From assembly GCF_001577365.1 (NCBI RefSeq), contig NZ_CP014513.1, positions 558,001-622,000 of the forward strand: a stretch of DNA of 64,000 bases, given 5' to 3'. Position numbers and translations under genes: made by a program. Each line of letters opens with the position of its first letter. Position 1 is the stretch's first letter. Under the pieces are notes generated by a model. That model saw only the letters and a program-made list of their open reading frames with translations, had not been told where the DNA came from and did not search any database. The stretch comes from Frondihabitans sp. PAMC 28766. GTDB taxonomy: Bacteria > Actinomycetota > Actinomycetes > Actinomycetales > Microbacteriaceae. This document shows positions 34,334-41,977 of this stretch, in pieces.

Positions 34334-35709
34334 CCGCCGTCGTCTCGCGCGACCATCGCACCACGATCGTCGTCACCGCTCTCGGCTCGGCCTTCGGCGT
34401 CGCCCTGCTCGGTGTGGTCTCCCTGGTCGACCAGGTCACGAGAGCCCAGGATCCCGGGCTGGCGCAATCCGATCAGGGCAGCCTCATCCTGCAGATGGTG
34501 GCCATCGTCTTCCTCGCGCTCTCGATCTACGTCGGAGCGATCGTGACCGCGAACACGTTCTCGACCGTGATCGCCGGGCGCACGAAGACGATCGCGCTGA
34601 TGCGCCTGCTGGGTTCCACGGCCCGGTCGCAGCGTCGCGCCGTCGTCGCTGAGAGCCTCCGCGTCGGCGTCGTCGGCAGCCTTCTCGGCGCGGTCGTCGG
34701 ACTCGGTCTCGAGATCGGCTTCGCCCGGGTGCTCGTCGCCCTTGACGAGGCACCGGAGTTCTCTTACCGGTATCTCTCGGCGTCCATGCTCTTTCCCGTC
34801 GTCGCCGTCGTCGCGGCCACCGTCCTGGCCGGCCGAGTCGGCTCGCGCAGCGTGCTGGTAGTGAGCCCGATGGCCGCGAGCTCGTCGGCCCAGGAGGCAT
34901 CCTCGGCCGAAGCGGCCTCGCGCCGCGGGCGGCACATCGTCGCACTCGTTCTCGTCATCGCCGGCGGCCTCCTGCTCGGGCTCGGGCTCCTGGTGGGGCT
35001 CGTCAGCGCCAGCGGCGTGCTGCTGGGGCTGCTCGGCGGGATGTTGTCGTTCTCGGGTGTCGTCGCCGGCGCCGATGTCGTGATGCCCCTGTGCCTCCGA
35101 CTCGTCGGCCGGGCCTTCGGCACGAGCGCTCCGGCGCGCCTGGCCGCTGCGAACGCCTCGCGGCATCCCGATCGCAGCGCTCGATCCACCATTGGCATGG
35201 TGGTCGGGGTGACGCTCGTCATCACGTTCGCCGTCGCCTTGACGACTCTTCAACAGACCCTTCAGGCCATGCACCAGGGAGAGGGCGACGGAGGCTTCGG
35301 TGTCATCATCACCGTCTTCACCTGCCTGACCGGTTTCGCGGCCATCATCGCCGCCGTCGGCATGGTCAACAACCTGTCGCTCAGCGTGCACCAGCGGAGC
35401 CGCGAGATCGGCATGCTGCGAGCGCTCGGCTTCACAAGGAGCCAGGTGCGCCGCATGATCCTGGCCGAGTCCGCGCAGATGGCGATCACCTCGCTCGTGA
35501 CCGGCCTCGTGCTCGGCACCGTCTACGGCTGGTGCGGGGCGCAGTCGATGCTGGGCTCCGTCAGCAAGACGCTGGTGCTGCCTTCGATCCCGATTCCGCT
35601 CGTCGTCGTTCTCGTGCTGGCCGCGCTCGTCCTGGCGGCCGGCGCCTCACTCGCTCCCAGTCGCCGAGCCACGCGCGTCACCCCGGTCGCAGCTCTCCGC
35701 GTCGACTGA
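34330..35709 (+). CDS. FtsX-like permease of an ABC exporter
   Basis: A 459-residue membrane protein with two FtsX-type four-helix units. The first includes GAIVTANTFSTVIAGRTKTI and ALMRLLGSTARSQRRAVVAE. The second includes AAVGMVNNLSLSVHQRSREI and GMLRALGFTRSQVRRMILAE, where LRALG is the coupling motif that contacts the ATPase. The large periplasmic domain of MacB is missing, so it resembles the short actinobacterial permeases linked to peptide resistance. The GTG at 34330 overlaps the ATPase stop. A small exported protein follows 31 bases later. Confidence 0.9.
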   Translation: MTAVVSRDHRTTIVVTALGSAFGVALLGVVSLVDQVTRAQDPGLAQSDQGSLILQMVAIVFLALSIYVGAIVTANTFSTVIAGRTKTIALMRLLGSTARSQRRAVVAESLRVGVVGSLLGAVVGLGLEIGFARVLVALDEAPEFSYRYLSASMLFPVVAVVAATVLAGRVGSRSVLVVSPMAASSSAQEASSAEAASRRGRHIVALVLVIAGGLLLGLGLLVGLVSASGVLLGLLGGMLSFSGVVAGADVVMPLCLRLVGRAFGTSAPARLAAANASRHPDRSARSTIGMVVGVTLVITFAVALTTLQQTLQAMHQGEGDGGFGVIITVFTCLTGFAAIIAAVGMVNNLSLSVHQRSREIGMLRALGFTRSQVRRMILAESAQMAITSLVTGLVLGTVYGWCGAQSMLGSVSKTLVLPSIPIPLVVVLVLAALVLAAGASLAPSRRATRVTPVAALRVD

Positions 35710-35740
35710 CCCACCCTTCACCTCGAAAGGCATCACCATC

Positions 35741-36235
35741 ATGAAGAAGCCCCTCGCCATCACCCTGGCCGCTCTCGCCGCCGTCGCCGTCGCCGGCGCC
35801 GGAGTCGGCGCCTTCTCGCAGCGCGACCTCATCGACGAGGTCCTCACGCACGAGAAGACCTATACGTTCGACGACATCCCGGCCCTCGAGTCGTTCCGGG
35901 CGCAGAGCACCACGCCGCCTTTCACGACGCGCCAGCGGGAGTGGATGCCCGACGACGCCACGAGCATCGAAATGAAGTTCGTCACGACGGAGAAGCCGGG
36001 CTGGGACATCCGGTTCATCACGAAGTCGGGCCTGACTCCGACAATCCTCGCCGCCGGCAAGTGCTCGCCCGTGGCGAAGACTCCGAAGCCTGTCCTCGAG
36101 GTCGACTGGCTCCCCTCCGACCTGTCGACGGGCGCCTCGTACTGCACGAGCGACCAGTCGTACGTCGTGCAGAAGGGCGACACCGTCTACGGCTGGCAGG
36201 CCGCCGACGCGAAGACGTACCCGAAGGCCTCGTGA
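35741..36235 (+). CDS. Small exported protein of unknown function
   Basis: A 164-residue protein with an N-terminal signal or anchor (MKKPLAITLAALAAVAVAGA) and no lipobox. The exported part holds two cysteines, in AAGKCSPVAKTP and ASYCTSDQSYVV, likely a disulfide, and aromatic-rich segments (EKPGWDIRFITKSGL; KGDTVYGWQAADAKTYPKAS). It follows the ABC ATPase and permease in one operon (AAAGG before the ATG), so it may be an accessory binding protein of that exporter. No known family is recognised. Confidence 0.75.
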   Translation: MKKPLAITLAALAAVAVAGAGVGAFSQRDLIDEVLTHEKTYTFDDIPALESFRAQSTTPPFTTRQREWMPDDATSIEMKFVTTEKPGWDIRFITKSGLTPTILAAGKCSPVAKTPKPVLEVDWLPSDLSTGASYCTSDQSYVVQKGDTVYGWQAADAKTYPKAS

Positions 36236-36253
36236 CGGTACCTCGGTATCATT

Positions 36254-36287
36254 GTATGATATTTCATATCGACGTACGCTTGACCTC
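36254..36287 (+). promoter_or_regulatory. Shared upstream element, copy 2 (ABC exporter operon 2)
   Basis: GTATGATATTTCATATCGAC begins 34 bases before the ATG at 36288, and TACGCT lies seven bases before the start codon. Over 32 bases it aligns with copy 3 at about two-thirds identity, including CGACRTACG. No ribosome binding site is present. Confidence 0.6.
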
Positions 36288-37220
36288 ATGATCCAAGCAA
36301 CCTCCCTCACCAAGACCTACGGTGACAAGACCGCGGTCGACGGCATCTCCTTCACCGTCGAACCCGGCTACGTCACCGGCTTCCTGGGGCCGAACGGCTC
36401 CGGCAAGTCCACGACCATGCGCATGATCGTCGGCCTCGACCGCCCCACCGCGGGTCGCGTGACCGTCAACGGCAGCGCCTACGCCGACCACGCGGCGCCG
36501 CTGCACGAGGTCGGCATCCTGCTCGACGCGAAAGCGGCTCACCCGGCCCGCACAGCCCGCAACCACCTCCGCTGCATCGCCCGCACGCACGGCATCTCGA
36601 ACCGTCGCGTCGACGAGGTCATCGGCATGACCGGGCTCGAGGCCGTCGCCGGCAAACGCGTCGGCAAATTCTCGCTCGGCATGGGCCAGCGCGTCGGCAT
36701 CGCCAGCGTGCTTCTCGGCGACCCGCAGACCGTCATCCTCGACGAGCCCGTCAACGGCCTCGACCCCGAGGGCGTGCAGTGGGTGCGTTCGCTCTGCCGC
36801 TCGCTCGCCGCCGAGGGCCGCGCCGTGCTGCTCTCCAGCCACCTCATGGACGAGATGGCCAAGACGGCCGACCGCGTCATCGTGCTCGGCAGGGGCCGGG
36901 TGATCGCCGACGCCACGATGGACGACATCATCGCGGGCTCCGGCACCGAGACCATCCGCGTGCGAAGCACCGACCTCGACCGGCTCGGCCAGGTGCTCAC
37001 CCCGCTGGGCGCTTCCCTCACCCGCACCGCCGCCGACACCGCCGAGATCGCAGGATCGACGACCGAGCAGGTCGCGCAGACGGCCGCTGCCCACGGCGTG
37101 GTCCTCTTCGAGATCGCGGCCGTGCAGACCTCGCTCGAAGACGCCTTCTTCGCCCTCACCCACGACGCGGTCGAGTACCGCACCTCGAACCACGAAGCCT
37201 CCCGGGAGACGAACCGATGA
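36288..37220 (+). CDS. ABC transporter ATP-binding protein (BcrA/DrrA type)
   Basis: A 310-residue ATPase of an ABC-2 exporter like those for bacitracin, lantibiotics or daunorubicin. Walker A is GFLGPNGSGKSTTMRMIVG. The Q-loop region reads GILLDAKAAHPARTARNHL, and the signature is the divergent KFSLGMGQRVGIASVL typical of this subgroup. Walker B is TVILDEPVNGLDPEGVQWV, and the switch His is in LLSSHLMDEMAKTADR. The C-terminal domain (residues 215-300) ends SLEDAFFALTHDAVEYR. It overlaps the permease by four bases. A close paralogue is at 40257-41177. Confidence 0.9.
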   Translation: MIQATSLTKTYGDKTAVDGISFTVEPGYVTGFLGPNGSGKSTTMRMIVGLDRPTAGRVTVNGSAYADHAAPLHEVGILLDAKAAHPARTARNHLRCIARTHGISNRRVDEVIGMTGLEAVAGKRVGKFSLGMGQRVGIASVLLGDPQTVILDEPVNGLDPEGVQWVRSLCRSLAAEGRAVLLSSHLMDEMAKTADRVIVLGRGRVIADATMDDIIAGSGTETIRVRSTDLDRLGQVLTPLGASLTRTAADTAEIAGSTTEQVAQTAAAHGVVLFEIAAVQTSLEDAFFALTHDAVEYRTSNHEASRETNR

Positions 37221-38035
37221 CCACCGCCACCCTCACCTCGGGCCGCCGCTCGGCCGGCCCGGCCGAGACGCCCCGCTGGTCGTTCGGCAACGTCGTCGCC
37301 GCCGAATTCACGAAGCTGTTCACGCTCCGCTCGACCTTCGTCATCGCAGCGATCATGGTCCTGATCTCGGTCGGGTTCGCCGCTCTGATCGCCGGCACCT
37401 GGGGCGACATCGGGGCCACGGCATCAGCCGGAGTCGTCTACGCGTCGGTGATCGCCTCGTCGGTCAGCTTCGCTCAGCTCGTCATCGGCGTCTTCGCTGT
37501 GCTGATCGTCTCGAACGAGTACGCCACGAACATGATCCAGTCGACACTGCTCGCGACGCCCAGACGTCTGCCCGTGCTCGCAGCGAAGATGATCACGGCC
37601 GGTGTCGTGAGTCTCGTGCTGTCAGCCCTCTCGTCCCTGCTGAGCTACGTCGTCGCTGCGGCCATGTTCGACAGCCAGGAGCTGCACGCACCTCTCAGCG
37701 ACCCGAAGGTCATCGGCGCCATGGCCGGCTCGGCTCTCTACGTGCTGATCGTCGCGCTGTTCTCGACGACGATCGCGAGTGTCGTCCGAAGCTCGGCGGC
37801 CGGTATCGCAGTTGTGGCGGGGGTCTTCTTCGTCCTGCCGATCATTGCGCAGCTCGTCAAATTCGGCGACGTCACCCTCGGCACCTTCATCCTCGGCGGG
37901 GCGGCGCAGAACATCACCGGCAGCTTCTGGCAGGACGGCGTCCAAGACCTGGCGACGTGCTGGATCGTCGCCGCCGTCTGGATCGTCATTCCTGCGCTCG
38001 CCTCAGTCGTGCTGCTCACGAAGCGCGACGCCTGA
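37217..38035 (+). CDS. ABC-2 type permease
   Basis: A 272-residue membrane subunit with six predicted helices. After a cytoplasmic N terminus it has NVVAAEFTKLFTLRSTFVIA, the typical elbow before helix 1. It then has QLVIGVFAVLIVSNEYATNM and IQSTLLATPRRLPVLAAKMI, where EY(A/S)xxxI is the conserved ABC-2 motif. The ATG at 37217 overlaps the ATPase stop (ATGA). It works with the ATPase at 36288 as an exporter. It lies 93 bases before the histidine kinase gene. Confidence 0.88.
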   Translation: MTTATLTSGRRSAGPAETPRWSFGNVVAAEFTKLFTLRSTFVIAAIMVLISVGFAALIAGTWGDIGATASAGVVYASVIASSVSFAQLVIGVFAVLIVSNEYATNMIQSTLLATPRRLPVLAAKMITAGVVSLVLSALSSLLSYVVAAAMFDSQELHAPLSDPKVIGAMAGSALYVLIVALFSTTIASVVRSSAAGIAVVAGVFFVLPIIAQLVKFGDVTLGTFILGGAAQNITGSFWQDGVQDLATCWIVAAVWIVIPALASVVLLTKRDA

Positions 38036-38128
38036 CCCGTGTCCCTTCACCCGAGGCCCTCGACCGCCGCGCTGCGCGTGGTCGGGGGCCTCGGGCGATC
38101 GCGGTGGAGGCTCACGTACAGTGAGGTC

Positions 38129-39379
38129 ATGTCCTCGTCGACGGCGTCCAATCGCGCTCCGAGCGAAGACGACCTCCTGCTGCCCCGCCCTCCGGGTGTG
38201 GTGCGCCGCTACTGGATGCGGCACGCACGATTCGCCGACGTCCTGATCGCCATCGCCGGTCTGATCCTCGTCTACCCCGAGAGCATCGACACGGGGCTCG
38301 GGCTGCAAGGGGCCGACTGGCTCGATCACGGCTGGCTGATCCTGGCCGTGCTGTCGGCCGCCGTCCTCGTCTTCCGGCGGACGCGGCCACTCGCCACTCT
38401 CGGTGTCCAGATCGTCCTCGGGGCCGTGCTGGCGGCTGTGGCCGGCACCTCGCTCGTCGCCACGACGTTGCTGGGGGTCTACGCCGTCGCGGTCTACAGC
38501 AGGCCTCTCTACGCCTGGATCGGCTCTGCTCTCGCCTACGGCGGCATGTGGCTCGGTGCCGGGATCAGCGGGCACTTCCCCGACGCGAACTCCGTCTTCC
38601 TGGTCGGCCTCGTCATCGTGCTGCTCTTCGGCTCGAACATCGGCAACCGTCGCCGCTACCTCCAGGCCCTGATCGGCAGAGCAGCGCAGCTCGCTCGCGA
38701 ACGCGACCAGCAGGGGCTGCTCGCCACGGCGGCAGAACGCGCCCGGATCGCTCGCGAGATGCACGACGTCGTCGCCCACAGCCTCTCGGTCGTGGTTCGG
38801 CTCTCGGACGGGGCCGAAGCGGTGGCCGAGTCGGATCCTGCGCGCTCCCGCGAAGCAGTCCGGCAGATCGGCGAGGTCGGCCGCGAGTCCCTCCGCGACA
38901 TGCGCCGCCTCCTCGGCGTCCTTCGTGACGGCGAGGGCGACGACAGCCCCGAGCTCGGGCCGCAGCCCACTTTGGCGGAGCTCGACCACCTCGTCGAGAC
39001 GTATCGCGCCACGGGTCTGCCCGTCGCCGTCCAGCAGAGCGGCACACCGCCGACCGATGCGGGTGTCCAGGTCGCTGTCTACCGAGCCGTGCAGGAGTCG
39101 CTGACGAACGCCCTGCGCTATTCGCGCGAACCGAATCGCGTGCTGGTGCAGCTGGACTACACCCGGGGTGTCGCGATCGAAGTGACCGACGACGGCCTCA
39201 ACCTCGGGCCAATGGCGTCCGTCGGCACGGGGCGAGGTCTCGTCGGGCTGCGCGAACGTGCCGCCGTCTTCGGCGGCACGGTCGAGGCCGGCCCGCGCAT
39301 CGATCCGACGACCGGGCAGGATGGTGGCGGGTGGCGAGTCCGCGTCATCCTGCCCCCTGCGCGAGAGGACCACCGATGA
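38129..39379 (+). CDS. NarL-type sensor histidine kinase
   Basis: A 416-residue membrane kinase. Four to six N-terminal helices with almost no extracytoplasmic loop (residues about 30-170) form the input part. The HisKA_3 dimerisation domain carries ERARIAREMHDVVAHSLSVV with the phospho-accepting His in REMHD. The ATPase domain has YRAVQESLTNALRYSREPNR (N box) and VTDDGLNLGP, then GTGRGLVGLRERAAVFGGTV (G boxes). Kinases with such intramembrane sensors often respond to cell-envelope stress or antimicrobial peptides. The ATG at 38129 overlaps nothing upstream; its stop overlaps the response regulator start by four bases. Confidence 0.92.
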   Translation: MSSSTASNRAPSEDDLLLPRPPGVVRRYWMRHARFADVLIAIAGLILVYPESIDTGLGLQGADWLDHGWLILAVLSAAVLVFRRTRPLATLGVQIVLGAVLAAVAGTSLVATTLLGVYAVAVYSRPLYAWIGSALAYGGMWLGAGISGHFPDANSVFLVGLVIVLLFGSNIGNRRRYLQALIGRAAQLARERDQQGLLATAAERARIAREMHDVVAHSLSVVVRLSDGAEAVAESDPARSREAVRQIGEVGRESLRDMRRLLGVLRDGEGDDSPELGPQPTLAELDHLVETYRATGLPVAVQQSGTPPTDAGVQVAVYRAVQESLTNALRYSREPNRVLVQLDYTRGVAIEVTDDGLNLGPMASVGTGRGLVGLRERAAVFGGTVEAGPRIDPTTGQDGGGWRVRVILPPAREDHR

Positions 39380-40026
39380 CCGACATCACCCTGCTGCTGG
39401 TCGACGATCAAGACCTGCTCCGGGCCGGGATGGCCATGGTGCTGGGCTCAGCGGATGGGATCCGCGTGGTCGGCGAGGCGACCAACGGCGAGGCCGCCGT
39501 GACACGAGCAGCAGAGCTCCGACCCGACGTCGTGCTCATGGACGTCCGGATGCCCGGGCTCGACGGCATCGAGGCGACCCGGCGCATCGTGGCGGCTCGG
39601 CCCGAAACGCGCGTCATCATTCTGACCACCTTCGACCTCGACGAGTACGCCTTCGGCGGGCTCAACGCGGGCGCCAGCGGCTTCCTGCTGAAGGACGCGC
39701 CCGCCGCCGACCTGATCCAGGCCATTCGCACCGTCGCCGGCGGAGAGGCGATCGTGTCGCCGCGCATCACGCAGCGGATGCTCGAGATGTATCGCGGCAA
39801 GATGCCCGATCGGGTGGCCGTCGAGCCCGCCGCGTCACCACTGTCCGAGCGCGAGCACGAGGTGCTCGTCGCCATCGGGCGGGGCCTCTCCAACACCGAG
39901 ATCGCCGCTGAGCTGTTCCTGTCCGAGTCGACGGTCAAGACGCACGTCGGCCGCGTGCTGGCCAAGCTCGAGCTTCGCGACCGGGTTCAGGCCGTCATCC
40001 ACGCGTACCAGGAGGGGCTCGTCTAG
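39376..40026 (+). CDS. NarL/FixJ-type response regulator
   Basis: A 216-residue partner of the kinase at 38129. The receiver domain has VDDQDL at the acidic pocket, LMDVRMPGLDGIEATRRI with the phospho-accepting Asp, ILTTFDLDEYAFGGLNAGAS and the conserved Lys in FLLKDAP. The LuxR-type helix-turn-helix is LSEREHEVLVAIGRGLSNTE, then IAAELFLSESTVKTHVGRVL. It lies between two paralogous ABC operons whose upstream regions share a conserved element, so these are its most likely targets. A palindromic element follows its stop. Confidence 0.93.
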   Translation: MTDITLLLVDDQDLLRAGMAMVLGSADGIRVVGEATNGEAAVTRAAELRPDVVLMDVRMPGLDGIEATRRIVAARPETRVIILTTFDLDEYAFGGLNAGASGFLLKDAPAADLIQAIRTVAGGEAIVSPRITQRMLEMYRGKMPDRVAVEPAASPLSEREHEVLVAIGRGLSNTEIAAELFLSESTVKTHVGRVLAKLELRDRVQAVIHAYQEGLV

Positions 40027-40028
40027 CT

Positions 40029-40079
40029 GTGTCTCTCAATTGGCCACGGGCCGTGGTGAAGTGAGAGACACGGCCTAGC
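40029..40079. repeat. Dispersed palindromic element, family B, copy 1
   Basis: Outer arms GTGTCTCTCA (40029-40038) and TGAGAGACAC (40062-40071) enclose an inner hairpin CCACGGGCCGTGG. The right side ends CGGCCTAG. It begins three bases after the response regulator stop. Copies at 41924 and 60601 share the same layout. It may act as a terminator. Confidence 0.8.
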
Positions 40080-40223
40080 CGCTCGTGCACGTCCTCACGC
40101 CCACGGCCGCCGGCGTCGTGGGCAACGACCTACGACCTACCCGCGGTTCGTCGTGGCGTCCGGCGCAGCCGTCTGGATGGATAGGCGTACTGAGGTACCA
40201 ATCGGTCAGAACCATGGCATGCT

Positions 40224-40256
40224 GTGTGACATATCGTGGCGACATACGTTCGATTC
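40224..40256 (+). promoter_or_regulatory. Shared upstream element, copy 3 (ABC exporter operon 3)
   Basis: GTGTGACATATCGTGGCGAC begins 33 bases before the ATG at 40257. TACGTT lies six bases before the start codon and no ribosome binding site is visible. GACATA is directly repeated 13 bases apart (40228 and 40241). The spacing to the start codon equals that of copy 1. Confidence 0.6.
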
Positions 40257-41177
40257 ATGATCGAAGCCACCAATCTGACCAAGTCCTACGCGTCGACCGT
40301 GGCCGTCGACTCGATCTCGTTCCGCGCGGAGCCGGGTATCGTCACCGGGTTCCTCGGCCCGAACGGCGCCGGCAAGTCGACGACGATGCGGATGCTCGTC
40401 GGGCTCGACAAGCCGACGTCGGGCCGGATAACGGTGGACGGCCGTGAGTACCGCGAGCATGCGGCGCCACTGCACGAGGTCTCGGCTCTTCTCGATGCAA
40501 AGGCCGTGCACCCGCAGCGGTCGGCGCGCGATCACCTCCGCATCCTGGCTCGCACCCATGGCATCACTGACCGCCGGGTCGACGAGGTGCTCGACTTCGC
40601 CGGGCTGACCCGCGTCGCGAGGAAGCGTGTCGGCGGCTTCTCTCTCGGCATGGGCCAGCGCGTGGGCATCGCAGCCGCACTCCTCGCCGACCCGAAGGTG
40701 CTCGTGCTCGACGAGCCGGTGAACGGCCTCGATCCGGAGGGCGTGACCTGGATCCGCGACCTCCTTCGGCACCTCGCCGGCGAAGGCCGGACGGTGCTGC
40801 TGTCGAGCCACCTGATGGCAGAGATGGCGCAGACGGCCGACCGCGTGATCGTGCTCGGCAAGGGCAGGATCGTAAAAGACGCGAGCCTCGACGAGATCGT
40901 TCACGGCTCGAAGGCGGCCACCACTCGCGTACGCAGCACCGACCTCGACCGGCTGGTGCCGGCGCTTCAGGCGCTTGGCGCCTCGGTGACTCGACCCGAG
41001 CCCGAGACGGCTCTCGTCGGGGGCCCCACGCCCCAGCAGATCGCGGCCATCGCCCTCGAGACGCGGGCAGCGATCTTCGAGATCGCTGCCGTCGAGACAA
41101 CCCTCGAAGAGGCCTTCTTCGACCTCACCCACGACTCCGTCGAATATCGCACCCCGACCGAATGGACCTCCCAATGA
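40257..41177 (+). CDS. ABC transporter ATP-binding protein (BcrA/DrrA type), paralogue
   Basis: A 306-residue ATPase closely similar along its whole length to the one at 36288. Walker A is GFLGPNGAGKSTTMRMLVG, the Q-loop region is SALLDAKAVHPQRSARDHL, the signature is GFSLGMGQRVGIAAALL, Walker B is LVLDEPVNGLDPEGVTWI and the switch His is in LLSSHLMAEMAQTADR. The C terminus ends TLEEAFFDLTHDSVEYR. The ATG at 40257 is chosen because it matches the paralogue's start and has TACGTT six bases upstream. It overlaps its permease by four bases. The substrate is unknown; antimicrobial peptides are a family precedent. Confidence 0.9.
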   Translation: MIEATNLTKSYASTVAVDSISFRAEPGIVTGFLGPNGAGKSTTMRMLVGLDKPTSGRITVDGREYREHAAPLHEVSALLDAKAVHPQRSARDHLRILARTHGITDRRVDEVLDFAGLTRVARKRVGGFSLGMGQRVGIAAALLADPKVLVLDEPVNGLDPEGVTWIRDLLRHLAGEGRTVLLSSHLMAEMAQTADRVIVLGKGRIVKDASLDEIVHGSKAATTRVRSTDLDRLVPALQALGASVTRPEPETALVGGPTPQQIAAIALETRAAIFEIAAVETTLEEAFFDLTHDSVEYRTPTEWTSQ

Positions 41178-41908
41178 GAACCATCAGCCTCACCCCGCTT
41201 CAGCCAGCGCCCCGACCGAGCCACAGGGGCATCGTACGGTCCGAGCTGCTCAAGCTGACGAGTCTTCGCAGCGTCCGCCTCGCCTTCCTCGTCGCCGTGG
41301 TGACCGGTGTCGTGGGCGCCGTCGTGCAGGCAGGCGATCACCCCGGCCTGTCCTCCGCGGCGCTCGGCTCGGGCGTCTTCAGCTCGGCGGTCATCGCCGT
41401 GATCGGGGCGATCGCCGGGTCGTCGGAATACGCGACCAGGACCGTCCAGCCGAGCCTGATGGCGGTGCCCAACCGGCTCGTGTTCGTGGCCGCGAAGGCA
41501 GGCGTGATGGCCGCTGTGGGCGCGATCCTATCGGTGGTGTGCGCCGTGCTGGGTCTCGTCGTCACGGGCGTTGGCGTGTCCGCCGCCGCGGCGGTCGCGC
41601 TGCTCGGCTGCGCCGTCTTCGGTGCAGCCAGCGGGGCGTTCGCTGTTTTCTTCTCGCTGGTCGTGCGCAGTGCGGCCGGCAGCGTGGCGGGGATCCTCGG
41701 CCTCACGGTGCTGCTGCCCGGCCTCGTCGGCGGCGTGAAGATCGGCTCCGATCTGTGGGCGACCGACTTCACCATGTCCGAGGCCGGCGGTGGGCTCGCC
41801 TTGGCGACCGACGGGACCATGTGGCTGGGCGGCGCAGCCGTCCTGGTCGTCTGGCTCGCCGTCGGTGCGATCGCCGCCACGCTCCGGATCACGCGCAGCG
41901 ACGCGTGA
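41174..41908 (+). CDS. ABC-2 type permease, paralogue
   Basis: A 244-residue membrane subunit with six predicted helices. It starts with a Pro-rich cytoplasmic segment, then SELLKLTSLRSVRLAFLVAV, AVIGAIAGSSEYATRTVQPS (the conserved EY motif) and LMAVPNRLVFVAAKAGVMAA. It is shorter and more diverged than the permease at 37217 but has the same helix order. The ATG at 41174 overlaps the ATPase stop. A family B palindrome follows its stop, as one precedes the operon. Confidence 0.86.
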   Translation: MRTISLTPLQPAPRPSHRGIVRSELLKLTSLRSVRLAFLVAVVTGVVGAVVQAGDHPGLSSAALGSGVFSSAVIAVIGAIAGSSEYATRTVQPSLMAVPNRLVFVAAKAGVMAAVGAILSVVCAVLGLVVTGVGVSAAAAVALLGCAVFGAASGAFAVFFSLVVRSAAGSVAGILGLTVLLPGLVGGVKIGSDLWATDFTMSEAGGGLALATDGTMWLGGAAVLVVWLAVGAIAATLRITRSDA

Positions 41909-41923
41909 CAGGCGGCGGGGGCC

Positions 41924-41977
41924 AGGCCGTGCCTCTTAGGTCGCCACGGGCCGTGGTGAAGTGAGAGAGACGGCTTA
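41924..41977. repeat. Dispersed palindromic element, family B, copy 2
   Basis: A degenerate copy: left arm GGCCGTGCCTCTTAGG, the inner hairpin CCACGGGCCGTGG identical to copy 1, right arm TGAGAGAGACGGC. Its right end supplies the TAA stop of the E2 gene (41975-41977, minus strand). It lies between the convergent permease and E2 genes. Confidence 0.75.
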
